Source: an uncultured Clostridia bacterium (GTDB lineage Bacteria; Bacillota; Clostridia; Lachnospirales; CAG-274). Taken from it: a stretch of 64,000 bases of DNA. Each line of letters begins with the position of its first letter. Position 1 is the stretch's first letter. Under the pieces are notes generated by a model. It worked only from the letters and a program-made list of their open reading frames with translations. It made no database searches and was not told where the DNA came from. Positions 17,963 through 27,148 of the stretch are shown here, in pieces. The position numbers and the translations under genes were made by a program. The stretch lies in NCBI GenBank assembly GCA_947627855.1, contig CANQXR010000004.1, positions 35,073-99,072 of the forward strand, in the 5' to 3' direction.

Positions 17963-18469
17963 ATTACAGATTTAATGATCAACCAGCAAATCAGGGACAA
18001 GGAAATAAGACTTATCAACAGTGACGGAACCCAGCTCGGCATAATGTCCGCAAGAGAAGCTCAACATCTGGCGGATGAAAAAAGACTTGACCTTGTTAAG
18101 ATTTCGCCCGCAGCCAAACCACCTGTATGCAAACTTATGGATTACAGCAAGTATAAATTTGATATGCAGAAGAAGGAAAAAGAGGCTCGCAAAAAACAAA
18201 AAACCATTACAATTAAAGAAATACGTCTTTCACCCAACATTGATACTCACGATGTTCAGGTAAAAGTAAAAAACGCTCTTAAGTTCTTAAAGGACGGAAA
18301 CAAGCTTAAGGTTTCTATACGTTTCAGAGGCAGAGAGCTGGGACGTGCCGATATGGCACTCGGCATAATGCATGATTTTGCAGAGCAGGTTTCTGAATAC
18401 GGAACAATAGATAAACAGCCAAAGGTAGAAGCACGCACAATGTCCATGTTTATCGTGCCCAAGGCTTAA
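17963..18469 (+). CDS. infC: Translation initiation factor IF-3, AUU start
   Basis: IF-3 binds the 30S subunit, blocks premature 50S joining and checks start-codon pairing. The 168-residue protein starts at an ATT codon with GGAGG eight bases upstream, giving (M)ITDLMINQQIRDKEIRLI. A longer upstream reading has no ribosome site. The N-domain motif SAREAQHLADEKRLDLVKISP and the C-domain KEIRLSPNIDTHDVQVKVKNA are clear. The rare AUU start is the known device by which IF-3 represses its own translation. Confidence 0.95.
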   Translation: MTDLMINQQIRDKEIRLINSDGTQLGIMSAREAQHLADEKRLDLVKISPAAKPPVCKLMDYSKYKFDMQKKEKEARKKQKTITIKEIRLSPNIDTHDVQVKVKNALKFLKDGNKLKVSIRFRGRELGRADMALGIMHDFAEQVSEYGTIDKQPKVEARTMSMFIVPKA

Positions 18470-18492
18470 CAAATTTTAAGGAGGATTTCAAA

Positions 18493-18690
18493 ATGCCTAA
18501 GTTAAAAACAAGGAAGGCTCTTGCTAAGAGAGTATCTGTTACCGGAACGGGAAAAATCAAAAGGTTCAAAGCAAATAAACAGCACATACTCACAAAGAAA
18601 GCTCAGAAGAGAAAAAGATCTTTAAGAAAGGCTACGCTTTGCGATTCCACAAATATGAAGCAGATCAGAAAAGAGTTACCCTATATTTAA
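18493..18690 (+). CDS. rpmI: Ribosomal protein bL35
   Basis: A 65-residue basic protein beginning PKLKTRKALAKRV and ending in RKELPYI, the full-length bL35 pattern. AAGGAGG precedes the ATG. It sits between infC and rplT as in most bacteria. Confidence 0.97.
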   Translation: MPKLKTRKALAKRVSVTGTGKIKRFKANKQHILTKKAQKRKRSLRKATLCDSTNMKQIRKELPYI

Positions 18691-18729
18691 TCGGCTTTTA
18701 AGCTTTCAAATTAAGGAGGAAAATATAAA

Positions 18730-19086
18730 ATGGCAAGAGTTAAGGGTGCTTTAAACGCACGTAAAAAGCATAAAAAAGTTTTAAAAATGGCTAAGGGCTT
18801 TGTCGGCGCAAGAAGTAAGCAGTACAGAGTTGCTAAGCAGTCTGTTATGAGAGCTATGGCTCACGCTTTTGCAGGCAGAAAGCAGACAAAGAGAGAATAC
18901 AGAAGACTTTGGATCGTTCGTATAAATGCTGCTGCAAGAATGAACGGACTCAGCTATTCAAAAATGATAAACGGTCTTAAAAACGCAGATATTACAATAA
19001 ACAGAAAAATGCTTGCCGATCTTGCAGTAACGGATATGGCTGCATTTTCAAAGCTCGCCGAAACGGCAAAGGCTAATCTTAAATAA
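18730..19086 (+). CDS. rplT: Ribosomal protein bL20
   Basis: The 118-residue assembly protein of the 50S subunit, starting [18 protein letters not shown] with the family's [12 protein letters not shown] segment. It is also the expected autoregulator of this operon through the leader. AAGGAGG ribosome site; last gene before a strong terminator. Confidence 0.97.
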   Translation: MARVKGALNARKKHKKVLKMAKGFVGARSKQYRVAKQSVMRAMAHAFAGRKQTKREYRRLWIVRINAAARMNGLSYSKMINGLKNADITINRKMLADLAVTDMAAFSKLAETAKANLK

Positions 19087-19140
19087 CAAAAGGTCATAAA
19101 ATATAATAGGTCATAAAGAATTATGAGATGCAGATAAGGC

Positions 19141-19174
19141 AAAAAACCTCCTATAACGAAATAGGAGGTTTTTT
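19141..19174 (+). terminator. Intrinsic terminator of infC-rpmI-rplT
   Basis: CCTCCTA/TAGGAGG stem flanked by A6 and T6, giving a strong hairpin with U-tract. Confidence 0.95.
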
Positions 19175-19206
19175 ATATTGTAAATATTTGGGGATTATGC
19201 AAAGCG

Positions 19207-19237
19207 CTGTTTCTGCCGGAAAAAGGTGGCAGAACAG
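19207..19237 (-). terminator. Possible weak terminator after the DUF5684 gene
   Basis: CTGTTTCTGCC pairs with GGCAGAACAG with one bulge, but the T-tract on the minus side is poor. Confidence 0.35.
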
Positions 19238-19249
19238 TCTGCTTATAAA

Positions 19250-19747
19250 TTATAAATCGGCGCCCTTATATTCAGACTTGCCATAGCCCAGTATAAGTAT
19301 GAATATGGGCCAAAGGAAAGTAAGACCTACGGCGAAGCCTGCTCCATGACCGAAGGCTCTTGAAAGCTTGACGTTTGCTGCTATCTGAAGTACAAGTATA
19401 ACGATCCATAATACCAATGCTATTATGGAGAAAACAGGACTGGCGAAGGTTACGCTAAGGTTGTTCATAAAGCCGTATAAAACCGCTGCCAGCAGTGAGA
19501 GCCAAAACCACATGGGTCTCCAGCTTATTTTATAGACAGTGTATGAATTGTAGAAAGGTATTATACTTTTCCAACCGGGTTCGTTTGCTTTAACGAATAT
19601 TTTCCAGAATGCTATTATCTGGAATACCCAGAATATAAGGGCAACAGCAATGAAAAATCCGATAAAAGCGCCAATAAAACCGCCAACAGCCATACTGCCG
19701 AGGGCAAGCTCTTCTTCTGTAAACTGAAGCATAGTTGTTGCTTCCAT
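19250..19747 (-). CDS. DUF5684-type membrane protein
   Basis: A 165-residue protein with about four membrane helices. The motif FWKIFVKANEPGWKSIIPFYNSY (broken here only for description) near residues 45-68 is the hallmark of the DUF5684 family; homologues often lie beside signal peptidase genes but their role is unknown. The start has AAAGGAGTG upstream. Its promoter (TTTTCA at 19809-19804, TATAAT at 19787-19782 on the minus strand) has one LytTR-like half-site, CGCAAACGG, immediately before the -35 box. It is divergent from the secretion-like operon. Confidence 0.75.
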   Translation of the reverse strand: MEATTMLQFTEEELALGSMAVGGFIGAFIGFFIAVALIFWVFQIIAFWKIFVKANEPGWKSIIPFYNSYTVYKISWRPMWFWLSLLAAVLYGFMNNLSVTFASPVFSIIALVLWIVILVLQIAANVKLSRAFGHGAGFAVGLTFLWPIFILILGYGKSEYKGADL

Positions 19748-19812
19748 AAAATCACTCCTTTAATTAATTTTTTCATATATAATTATATCACGTATTTTGA
19801 ATTTGAAAATTA

Positions 19813-19821
19813 CCGTTTGCG
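19813..19821. promoter_or_regulatory. Single LytTR-like half-site before the DUF5684 promoter
   Basis: CCGTTTGCG on the plus strand, the same 9-mer found in the paired site at 19947-19955 (as CGCAAACGG). No second copy 21 bp away could be found. Confidence 0.35.
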
Positions 19822-19946
19822 TTGTTATATCTGCTTTTTACGACTGCTAAAGGGTTAAAGGGCTTATTTTTGCCATTATCTGTGACAGATATATATTTTT
19901 TTTCAGAAACGGGACAAGATGGTAAATTATGAGGCTGATTTGTTGG

Positions 19947-19976
19947 CGCAAACGGTAAAAATGATGGCACAAACGA
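19947..19976. promoter_or_regulatory. Paired LytTR-type direct repeat upstream of the secretion-like operon
   Basis: CGCAAACGG (19947-19955) and CACAAACGA (19968-19976) are direct repeats with a 21-bp period, i.e. 9-bp boxes separated by 12 bp. Read on the minus strand these are TCGTTTGTG and CCGTTTGCG, close to the LytTR consensus with its GTT core. The second box ends four bases before the -35 element at 19980. Confidence 0.55.
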
Positions 19977-19979
19977 CAT

Positions 19980-20007
19980 TTTACTCGAATGTCTTATATG
20001 ATATAAT
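19980..20007 (+). promoter_or_regulatory. Promoter of the 16-gene secretion-like operon
   Basis: TTTACT and TATAAT with a 16-base spacer. The non-consensus -35 with adjacent direct repeats suits activator control. No other clear promoter or terminator was found before 47.6 kb. Confidence 0.65.
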
Positions 20008-20069
20008 ATGATAGTAGTGTTTTATATTATTTATTGTTTGTATTGTTTGTATTGTTTGGAGGTTGTGTG

Positions 20070-22706
20070 ATGTACAGATATCGGATAGGAGCCTTTATAT
20101 TATGCATTTCAGTTATTTTGTTTGATCTTAATGTATATGGCGCTGACCCTGTTTCGGGGCTTTTTCAGTCTGTTTCGGACAGCATTTCAAGCGTTTCCGA
20201 CAGCTTATCCAATGAGGTCACCCGGTCCGGCGGACTGACGGAGGTTTTTGATACAAGTTCGGGCTTTTATATAGAAAAGCTTGATGAGGGACTTGAGTTT
20301 CTCTCTTCTGTTCCGAATGGAGCTGTGGTGAGCGATGCCGTATATTTTGACATACCCACGGGACTTATGAGCGCCGAGCTTGAATATGAGGGTGTAAAAA
20401 CAGAATTTAAAAACAAAACCCCTATTTACGGCAAGGGCTATTACATATTGAGACTTTCGGCATTTTCGGGAACAGAAGAGCCTTATGTGGGCGTATTCAC
20501 ATTCAGAATAAATGATGCACCCCAAAACAGAACGGCTTCTTCCGCATATAAATATCCCGTTGTGAAGTGTTCCGCTTCAATATCGGAATCCGAAAACGGT
20601 ATGTACAGATATATGCTGCCAAATTATAAGGCATTCTTCACGAATATCCCCACATACGGAGAAACCGTGGATAACGCCGTATTCGTTATACCCAGAAATA
20701 TGGGCTATTCACTGACCAAAAACGGCAAAACCATAGGTCTTATAAACAATCATACATATTCCGAACCGGGAAATTACAGTCTGAGGATTTTCGCTTCAAG
20801 CTACGCTGCCGGCGGCGGATATGAGGCATATTATGAAACCATACTCAATTTCACCGTAGGCGCGGCAGTGGGAAATGATTATGCAGGCTCTTTGGGCAGC
20901 ATAGTTCAGGACGCGGCAGAGGGTAATTTCGGCTCCGTGGGCAGCTCAATAGGCAGCTCGGTAAGCTCGGTGGCAAACAGCGTTATAGGCTCCTCCGGCA
21001 TATCCTCCGGCATATCCTCCGGCTCAGGCAGCTCATGGGCATCGGGACTTTTCAGCGGTCTTGCCGGCAGAACAGGCGCCAATGGAAGCGATGATTTCAT
21101 AAACGACTACCTTAACGAAACATATTTTGAAAATGCCAAGCTTTATTCCGAAACCTTCAGCTCAGGAGATTCCTTCTATACCAATACGCCGGCAGACGGA
21201 ATAGTGGGTGGAAATGTATATATAGACATACCCTACAATATGAGCGTATCTATGACAAAGGACGGACTGAGTATACCCTTTGAAAACAAGACATATATCA
21301 ATGAAAGAGGAAGTTACAGTCTGCTTGTGAACAATGCGGACGGCGAAGATATAAAGACGGCAAGATTTAATTTCAGAATACAGGAGGGATTGGACAATTC
21401 TCCCGACATAGTGGGTGCTGTTTCGCCTGACAGCCACGACAGCGCTGTGGGCGCAGAGGAAATACTCCCCGAAGCTGTTATGGCGGACGAAAGCGAAGTT
21501 GTGTACGACCCCTCCGTTAAATACGATGTTGAAAACAATTACAGCCGGGATAAGGAAATGTATGTTTTCAACGCAGGAAGTACGGAATTTTTCCTTTCCG
21601 TTCCTGCCGGAATGATATCAAATTATGATGTTGTAACAGATGTTCCTGCGGACGCTGAGGTGAGCCTTGAAAAGGACGGAACGCCCATAGACTATACCTC
21701 TGTTGTAAGCGGTGACGGACACTATGAGCTAAGCGTGACCGAAGCAGGGGGAAAAGAGGAGCTTACCGTTTCATTCGACATAGTTTATTACAGCACAAAC
21801 GCATTTGACAGCTTTACGGCTCCCGAAGGCTATTATATTGCCGCATCTCAGTATGAGGACTATTACGGCATATATACCGACCCCGATGACGAGGATTATT
21901 TAAAGGGAATGGAAACCATAAACAGCGCCAAGGAAACACCCTCCAATGTGTTTGAAATGCCCCTTGACGGAGAATATGACTTTATCCTCAGAGGAACCAA
22001 GGGTATGCCCATGATTTCCGCCACAATAATAGCGGACAGAATGGCTCCCGTGGTGAGAATTAACGGAGAGGAACAAAACCTCAAGACCAACGCCGAAAAT
22101 GTAGGCATATACTGCGGAGATACGGAGGCGGTTGTTTCTCTTATTGACAGTGAAGGAAACGAAAGCTTTATTTCCCTTAACGAAGGCAAGGGCGAGATTT
22201 CGGGAAAGGGCGAATATATAGTCAGAGCCGAGGATATGGCGGGAAATGTAAACGAATATGAGCTTACTCTCGGTTATACCGGTCTTATCAGTAAAATCAG
22301 GTTTTTCTTCTTTATTATACTGTCTGTGCTGGTCGTAATAGTCGGCGCAGTAATCGGAGTTCTTCTGCTTCTTGCCAAGAAGGGTATTATAGGCAAGGGC
22401 AAGACGGACAAAGCCAGGAAGGTAAAAGAAAAGAAGGTCAGGGAGAAGAAGGACAAAAAGAGCAAGGACAATAAAAAAGAGGATACATCGGGCTATGACG
22501 AGGCGGTGTCATCTTCTGATGATTGGGAAAGTGAAGATTATTTCGGCTCATCCGGCGGCGGAGATATATGGGAAACAGGCGGTTCCGACGATTGGGAGAA
22601 CGACGTCCCTGACAATGGGGATAAGAGCGGCTCCGATGATTGGAAGGACGGCAGCTCCGACGATTGGATAAACAACAGTGATGACGATGATTGGGAGAAC
22701 GGCTGA
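20070..22706 (+). CDS. Secreted, membrane-anchored beta-repeat protein A with cytoplasmic DDW-repeat tail
   Basis: An 878-residue protein, not recognised by name. A signal peptide comes first. Four related modules of about 80 residues follow, at roughly 63-147, 176-264, 358-440 and 497-570. Each has the pattern F-[Y/L/F]-[T/S]-x-[V/I/T]-P, then V-x-[F/V/I]-D-I-P, then a K-[D/N]-G turn and E/G-x-G-x-Y-x-L. A Ser/Gly linker lies near 290-340. A last Ig-like domain (GEYIVRAEDMAGNVNEYELT) precedes the single helix at about 742-770. The tail is first Lys-rich, then acidic with five DDW motifs, and should be cytoplasmic. Two more genes in the operon encode the same module. GGAGG precedes the ATG. 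Likely a surface scaffold or adhesive part of the machine. Confidence 0.7.
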   Translation: MYRYRIGAFILCISVILFDLNVYGADPVSGLFQSVSDSISSVSDSLSNEVTRSGGLTEVFDTSSGFYIEKLDEGLEFLSSVPNGAVVSDAVYFDIPTGLMSAELEYEGVKTEFKNKTPIYGKGYYILRLSAFSGTEEPYVGVFTFRINDAPQNRTASSAYKYPVVKCSASISESENGMYRYMLPNYKAFFTNIPTYGETVDNAVFVIPRNMGYSLTKNGKTIGLINNHTYSEPGNYSLRIFASSYAAGGGYEAYYETILNFTVGAAVGNDYAGSLGSIVQDAAEGNFGSVGSSIGSSVSSVANSVIGSSGISSGISSGSGSSWASGLFSGLAGRTGANGSDDFINDYLNETYFENAKLYSETFSSGDSFYTNTPADGIVGGNVYIDIPYNMSVSMTKDGLSIPFENKTYINERGSYSLLVNNADGEDIKTARFNFRIQEGLDNSPDIVGAVSPDSHDSAVGAEEILPEAVMADESEVVYDPSVKYDVENNYSRDKEMYVFNAGSTEFFLSVPAGMISNYDVVTDVPADAEVSLEKDGTPIDYTSVVSGDGHYELSVTEAGGKEELTVSFDIVYYSTNAFDSFTAPEGYYIAASQYEDYYGIYTDPDDEDYLKGMETINSAKETPSNVFEMPLDGEYDFILRGTKGMPMISATIIADRMAPVVRINGEEQNLKTNAENVGIYCGDTEAVVSLIDSEGNESFISLNEGKGEISGKGEYIVRAEDMAGNVNEYELTLGYTGLISKIRFFFFIILSVLVVIVGAVIGVLLLLAKKGIIGKGKTDKARKVKEKKVREKKDKKSKDNKKEDTSGYDEAVSSSDDWESEDYFGSSGGGDIWETGGSDDWENDVPDNGDKSGSDDWKDGSSDDWINNSDDDDWENG

Positions 22707-22714
22707 GAACGGAT

Positions 22715-23572
22715 ATGGCTAAGGAAAAGAAAGAAATAAATATATATATTGCCCTCTTAGGCTATGTGCTGCTTTATGTTTTATATTATTTTGTATTCAC
22801 AATGATTTTCTCGCCTTACGGGCTGAGCATTGCGGCTACAACGGCTCTGGCTCTTGCCTTTACCATAAATTCGGCAAGAAAGAGAGAAAAGAAAAGGGGC
22901 ATAGGCTTCAGGGAGGCTTTGGGGCTTAAGCCGCCCGGACTTGACAGGAAAAATGCGGTTTATCTTGTTCTTTTGGGGATAGGGCTTAACTTCACAATAA
23001 GCGGAGTTCTGAATCTGCTGCCGAGAGGGCTGACAAACAGCTATGTCGGCAGCTATACCACGATTTTTGACGGCAATATATATATAACTCTTTTCGTTAT
23101 GGCGGTTGTGACACCTATTCTTGAGGAGATATTTTTCAGAGGTATATTCCAAAGAAAGCTCTGTGAAAGACTGGGTATGTTCAAGGGGCTTATAATGTCC
23201 ACCCTTATATTCGGGCTTATGCACTTCGACTTCATATGGAGCATATACGCCGCCGTAATAGGCTTTTTTATGGGCTGTCTGTATATATATTATGACAGCG
23301 TTGTGCCATCGGCGATAGTGCACAGCCTTTTCAACCTTATATCCTGCCTGCCTGTTTTTGCACTGCGCTTTAAAACGTTCTACAAATATACATTCGGCAG
23401 CAGGACGTATGTTGTCATAACCCTTATTCTGGGTATAGGCATAATATATTATATAGTTGACAGAACATGGATAAAAATGTTCTTCAACAAAAAGGAAATA
23501 GAAGTAAGCTTTAAATCGGCTTTGCATCAGGAAGACAATACGGACTTGGAGGCGGAAAAAGATGAAAAATAG
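22715..23572 (+). CDS. CPBP-family intramembrane metalloprotease
   Basis: A membrane glutamic/metalloprotease-type protein of 285 residues with about eight helices. The three family motifs are present: EEIFFRG (EExxxR-like), FGLMHFDF, and VHSLFN. CPBP proteins include CAAX-type and bacteriocin-immunity proteins. In this operon, lying between two beta-repeat anchored proteins and overlapping the second one's start, maturation of a surface component is a fair inference. The start is uncertain: ATG 22715 lacks a good ribosome site, and a TTG at 22691 overlaps the previous gene. Confidence 0.8.
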   Translation: MAKEKKEINIYIALLGYVLLYVLYYFVFTMIFSPYGLSIAATTALALAFTINSARKREKKRGIGFREALGLKPPGLDRKNAVYLVLLGIGLNFTISGVLNLLPRGLTNSYVGSYTTIFDGNIYITLFVMAVVTPILEEIFFRGIFQRKLCERLGMFKGLIMSTLIFGLMHFDFIWSIYAAVIGFFMGCLYIYYDSVVPSAIVHSLFNLISCLPVFALRFKTFYKYTFGSRTYVVITLILGIGIIYYIVDRTWIKMFFNKKEIEVSFKSALHQEDNTDLEAEKDEK

Positions 23573-25811
23573 GCTTTGTGCCATAATTATGAGCTTTTTA
23601 ATTGTATTTTCCACCATAACTTATGCATGTGCGGCAGATGGTACTGCTCCGGCGGAAAAATTTGACAGGAATCTCGGTTTATACACCGAAACCTTTGCCG
23701 GAGGCAGACAGTTTGTATCCACTGTACCGAACAACGGCAGAACCTATGATGCGGTTATACTCGACCTTCCCCAAGGCATAGAGGCTCAGCTAAGACGTGA
23801 CGGAAACATTGTGGCTGTTCAGGACAATGAGCCTGTTTATGAAACGGGCTATTATACTCTCCATATCTACGCCTCAGATGTTTTAAGCGGAGAGAGCACA
23901 GACACTCTTTTTGCCTTCAGAATTATGGGTACGCCTGCGACAGGCACTCTTATAAACAAAAGATTCGGCTGTCCCGAAATAGCCTGTGCGGCTTCTCCTG
24001 TGCAGGACAGCGAAACAAGCGGAATGTACATATATGAATTTCCGAATCACAAGCGTTTTTATTCCTCCGTTCCGGAGAGCAGCGCAGAAGTGGACAGGGC
24101 GGTTTTTGTTTTTCCGCCGAATGTGGGCTATGAGCTTTATAAAAACGGTCAGCCCTCATCTCCCGGTCGTGATATGACGGTCACACAGCCGGGCAGCTAT
24201 TCAATGAACGTATATGCCAAAAACTACGGAGTTGCTCCGGGTTATTCCGCCGTATATAAGGCAACGGTGAGCTTTACCATACCAAGTCCCGAAGCCGCTG
24301 CGGCAGCTCAGCCATCGGGTCTGATTTCATCGGCTGTTTCGGCGGTTGCTCCTCAGCTTGGACTTAGCACCCCCGTTTCCTCTCCGGCTGCTCCGACAGC
24401 GGATAATTCTCCTGTCGTACAGGCGCAGACCACTGTGGAAAAAGACAGTCTTGTGGAAACATACAGGGAGGAAGCCGAAATATATAAGGAAGAATTCTCA
24501 TCGGGGGACGCTTTCTATACAAATACCGCAAACGGAACTATCTGCGGAGGAAATGTATATATAGACATTCCCGCAAATATGACAGTGGAAATGACAAAGG
24601 ACGGCAGGGCGGTCCAGTTTGCAAACAGAACCTATCTGAACGAGCCGGGCAGCTATACATTGAATATAACCGACATTTACGGCACAAGAATGTACGGGGC
24701 AAAATATACATTCCGTATTCAGCCGGGACTGGATTCCTCTGAAAGTGCAGAGGGGGAAATTACAGACGATGAGAGCGGCGATGAAGGTGAATATGATGTT
24801 GACTTCGGCTCCTTTGAGGGTGCGGATTATGGCTTTGATACTGTGAGGGAACGCTTTGTATATTATCTCGGAGATAAAATGATATATATGAACATACCTC
24901 CGGGAATGTTTTCAAACGATGGACTTACCATAGATTTGCCCAATGACGTAAGCGCAGAGGCAGTTGACGAAAACGGGGACGTATATACCATCGAAAACGG
25001 TGAAATAAACGAAAACGGCAGCTATACCGTAACTCTCAGCGGCAGCAGCGGCGGAAAAGCGGAGCTTAAATTCTATCTTTACAACAGGGCTGTAAATATG
25101 CCGGAGGAATATGAAGCGCCGAAGGGCTATCTTATTACGGGAATAGAATACAGCGACTATAAGAATACATACGGTATGAGCGATGACGAAGCCGATGAGG
25201 ACGACTTTTACCTTATGGACAGCGGCTTGGTTGACGAAAACGAAGAAAACGGAGACGGCGAGGATACTGAGGAAACCTCGGAGGACGAGGAGACCCTTGA
25301 ACTCAGGAGAGAGTATGAGGAGGGGCTTGACACAATAGATAAGCTTGCCGATATTGCAGCAAGCGGAGGCATATATACCCTTGTAATGCCTATTGACGGC
25401 AGATATGACATCACCATGAGAGGTGAGGAGGGAATGCCTGTTCTTCATACGGAAATACTTGTTGACAGAACGGTGCCCACTGTATATTTCGATGGGCTTA
25501 ACGAGAAAAACGTATCTGTGGGAAATGAATTTACACTCAGCTGCCCGGAGGACGATGTTACACTTGTTTTATATAAGGGCAAGGAGGACGGCGATATCCT
25601 TTCGGAAGAGGGAGGAGCCTATACCGTAAAGGGCGTTGGTAAGTATACCATATCCGCAATAGATGCGGCAGGAAATGAAAGTACATATGACGTGAAAATA
25701 TCCCGACACATAGGGCTTGCCGGCGTGGGAACAATAGTTCTTCTTGTTGTTCTTCTGGCAGCAGTGGCAGGCTTTATAGCCTATAATTCAAGGAAGTTTT
25801 CCGTAAGATGA
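23562..25811 (+). CDS. Secreted, membrane-anchored beta-repeat protein B
   Basis: A 749-residue relative of the first gene of the operon: signal peptide, four copies of the same ~80-residue beta module (about 37-121, 154-241, 308-386, 427-510), an acidic Glu/Asp-rich linker near 555-590, an Ig-like domain ending AIDAAGNESTYDVKIS, and a C-terminal helix (about 715-741) followed by a short basic tail. It lacks the DDW tail of protein A. The module FYTNTANGTICGGNVYIDIP is nearly identical to FYTNTPADGIVGGNVYIDIP of protein A, so the two arose by duplication. GGAGG lies before the ATG, which overlaps the protease gene. Confidence 0.7.
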   Translation: MKNRLCAIIMSFLIVFSTITYACAADGTAPAEKFDRNLGLYTETFAGGRQFVSTVPNNGRTYDAVILDLPQGIEAQLRRDGNIVAVQDNEPVYETGYYTLHIYASDVLSGESTDTLFAFRIMGTPATGTLINKRFGCPEIACAASPVQDSETSGMYIYEFPNHKRFYSSVPESSAEVDRAVFVFPPNVGYELYKNGQPSSPGRDMTVTQPGSYSMNVYAKNYGVAPGYSAVYKATVSFTIPSPEAAAAAQPSGLISSAVSAVAPQLGLSTPVSSPAAPTADNSPVVQAQTTVEKDSLVETYREEAEIYKEEFSSGDAFYTNTANGTICGGNVYIDIPANMTVEMTKDGRAVQFANRTYLNEPGSYTLNITDIYGTRMYGAKYTFRIQPGLDSSESAEGEITDDESGDEGEYDVDFGSFEGADYGFDTVRERFVYYLGDKMIYMNIPPGMFSNDGLTIDLPNDVSAEAVDENGDVYTIENGEINENGSYTVTLSGSSGGKAELKFYLYNRAVNMPEEYEAPKGYLITGIEYSDYKNTYGMSDDEADEDDFYLMDSGLVDENEENGDGEDTEETSEDEETLELRREYEEGLDTIDKLADIAASGGIYTLVMPIDGRYDITMRGEEGMPVLHTEILVDRTVPTVYFDGLNEKNVSVGNEFTLSCPEDDVTLVLYKGKEDGDILSEEGGAYTVKGVGKYTISAIDAAGNESTYDVKISRHIGLAGVGTIVLLVVLLAAVAGFIAYNSRKFSVR

Positions 25812-25830
25812 TTTTAAAGAGGTGAGCGCT

Positions 25831-27099
25831 GTGTATTATATTCCGCCATTTGCATTCAACTTCATAGAGTGGCTGAGAGATAATGTGCTTCAGCCCATAA
25901 TTGAAATATTTGCGACAATAATCGTTAATCTGTTTATTACTCAGCTTCAGATTATGTTTTCGTTCTATGCAAAAAGATTATTTAATCTGGTGTTTTTGGG
26001 TTATGTTGCATTACTTAAGGTTGTGGACGTTATGCAGTCGGCTTTTGGTCTGCTTTCGGGCAGTGAAAAACTGCAGTACACGATAGGCAGCGAAACGGGA
26101 ACGGATTATCTTACAAACGTGCTTTTAAGAGTGCCGCAGATAAAAACCGTGTTCTGGTCTATATGGCTTATGAGCATAGTGCTTTGCGTGGTATTTCTTA
26201 TAGCGGCTGTTATAAGAAGCATATCCCATCTTGACGATACGGGGCAGAGCGTGGGCGATGTACTTCGTCAGACGGCAGGTACGCTGCTTCTGTTTTTCGT
26301 GATTCAGGTGGTTGCTTACTGTACGCTTAATCTGAGCAATATTGTTATAACAAGCTCCCAGAAGGCTATGAACTATGCTTCCGACACAACGGAGGAGATA
26401 AGGCTGTCCAATGCAATATTTGCAAGCTCCGCAATAGGAGCCGGCAGAACAAACACGGCGGCGGACGACCCCTTCAGTATTTCCTCCATAATCAACTCCA
26501 CCCTCAACAGGCTTAAGGGGCAGAGTACGCCCATATTCAATATGTCATGGGAAAAGGTTAAGAAATACTATACGGGCGACTGTAAATATTACGACCTGAT
26601 AACGGTATATAAGGATTTCACCATATATAAAATAGACTATCTGACGGCGGCTATATGCATTGTATTCGTTCTGAAATATATGGTGGGGGCTGCCCTCGCC
26701 TTGGTGCAGAGGGTGGTGTCAATAGTCGTGGCGTATGTTACGGCGCCGTTCTTTGTGGCGGTCGCTCCCCTTGACGGAGGAGAGCGGTTCAACAGGTGGA
26801 AGGACTTCTTCATAGGCACCTGCTTCAGTGCCGTGGGCACGCTTATGTCTGTGAAAATATACCTTATTGTGCTGCCCATATTCATAAGGTCTGATGTTAT
26901 ATATACGGGAAGCAACAGCTTTCTGGGCTATCTCATAAGGCTTTATTCGGTCGTTATAATATCCATAGGCTTTGAGAAGCTTGGGGATATAGTAAATAAA
27001 ATAATTTCCGACGCAGGAATTATGGGTCCTTCGGAGGCATTCGGAACAATTACCGCCTTTGTGGACAACATAAAATCCTTGGGCGGAATAGTAAAGTAA
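25831..27099 (+). CDS. VirB6/TrbL-like polytopic membrane protein 1
   Basis: A 422-residue protein with about seven hydrophobic helices, of the VirB6/TrbL type that forms the inner-membrane channel in type IV secretion systems. The Gram-positive landmark APLDGGERFNRWKDFF near residue 310, between helices, matches the PLDxGxRFxxW motif of TcpH-like proteins. The GTG at 25831 is favoured because AGAGG lies eight bases before it; a GTG at 25822 has no site. It pairs with the next gene, which carries the same core. Confidence 0.78.
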   Translation: MYYIPPFAFNFIEWLRDNVLQPIIEIFATIIVNLFITQLQIMFSFYAKRLFNLVFLGYVALLKVVDVMQSAFGLLSGSEKLQYTIGSETGTDYLTNVLLRVPQIKTVFWSIWLMSIVLCVVFLIAAVIRSISHLDDTGQSVGDVLRQTAGTLLLFFVIQVVAYCTLNLSNIVITSSQKAMNYASDTTEEIRLSNAIFASSAIGAGRTNTAADDPFSISSIINSTLNRLKGQSTPIFNMSWEKVKKYYTGDCKYYDLITVYKDFTIYKIDYLTAAICIVFVLKYMVGAALALVQRVVSIVVAYVTAPFFVAVAPLDGGERFNRWKDFFIGTCFSAVGTLMSVKIYLIVLPIFIRSDVIYTGSNSFLGYLIRLYSVVIISIGFEKLGDIVNKIISDAGIMGPSEAFGTITAFVDNIKSLGGIVK

Positions 27100-27148
27100 A
27101 TGTATTTCGGAAACGCTGCGGCGGTTTTTGCGGGAAAGGCGTGTTAAT

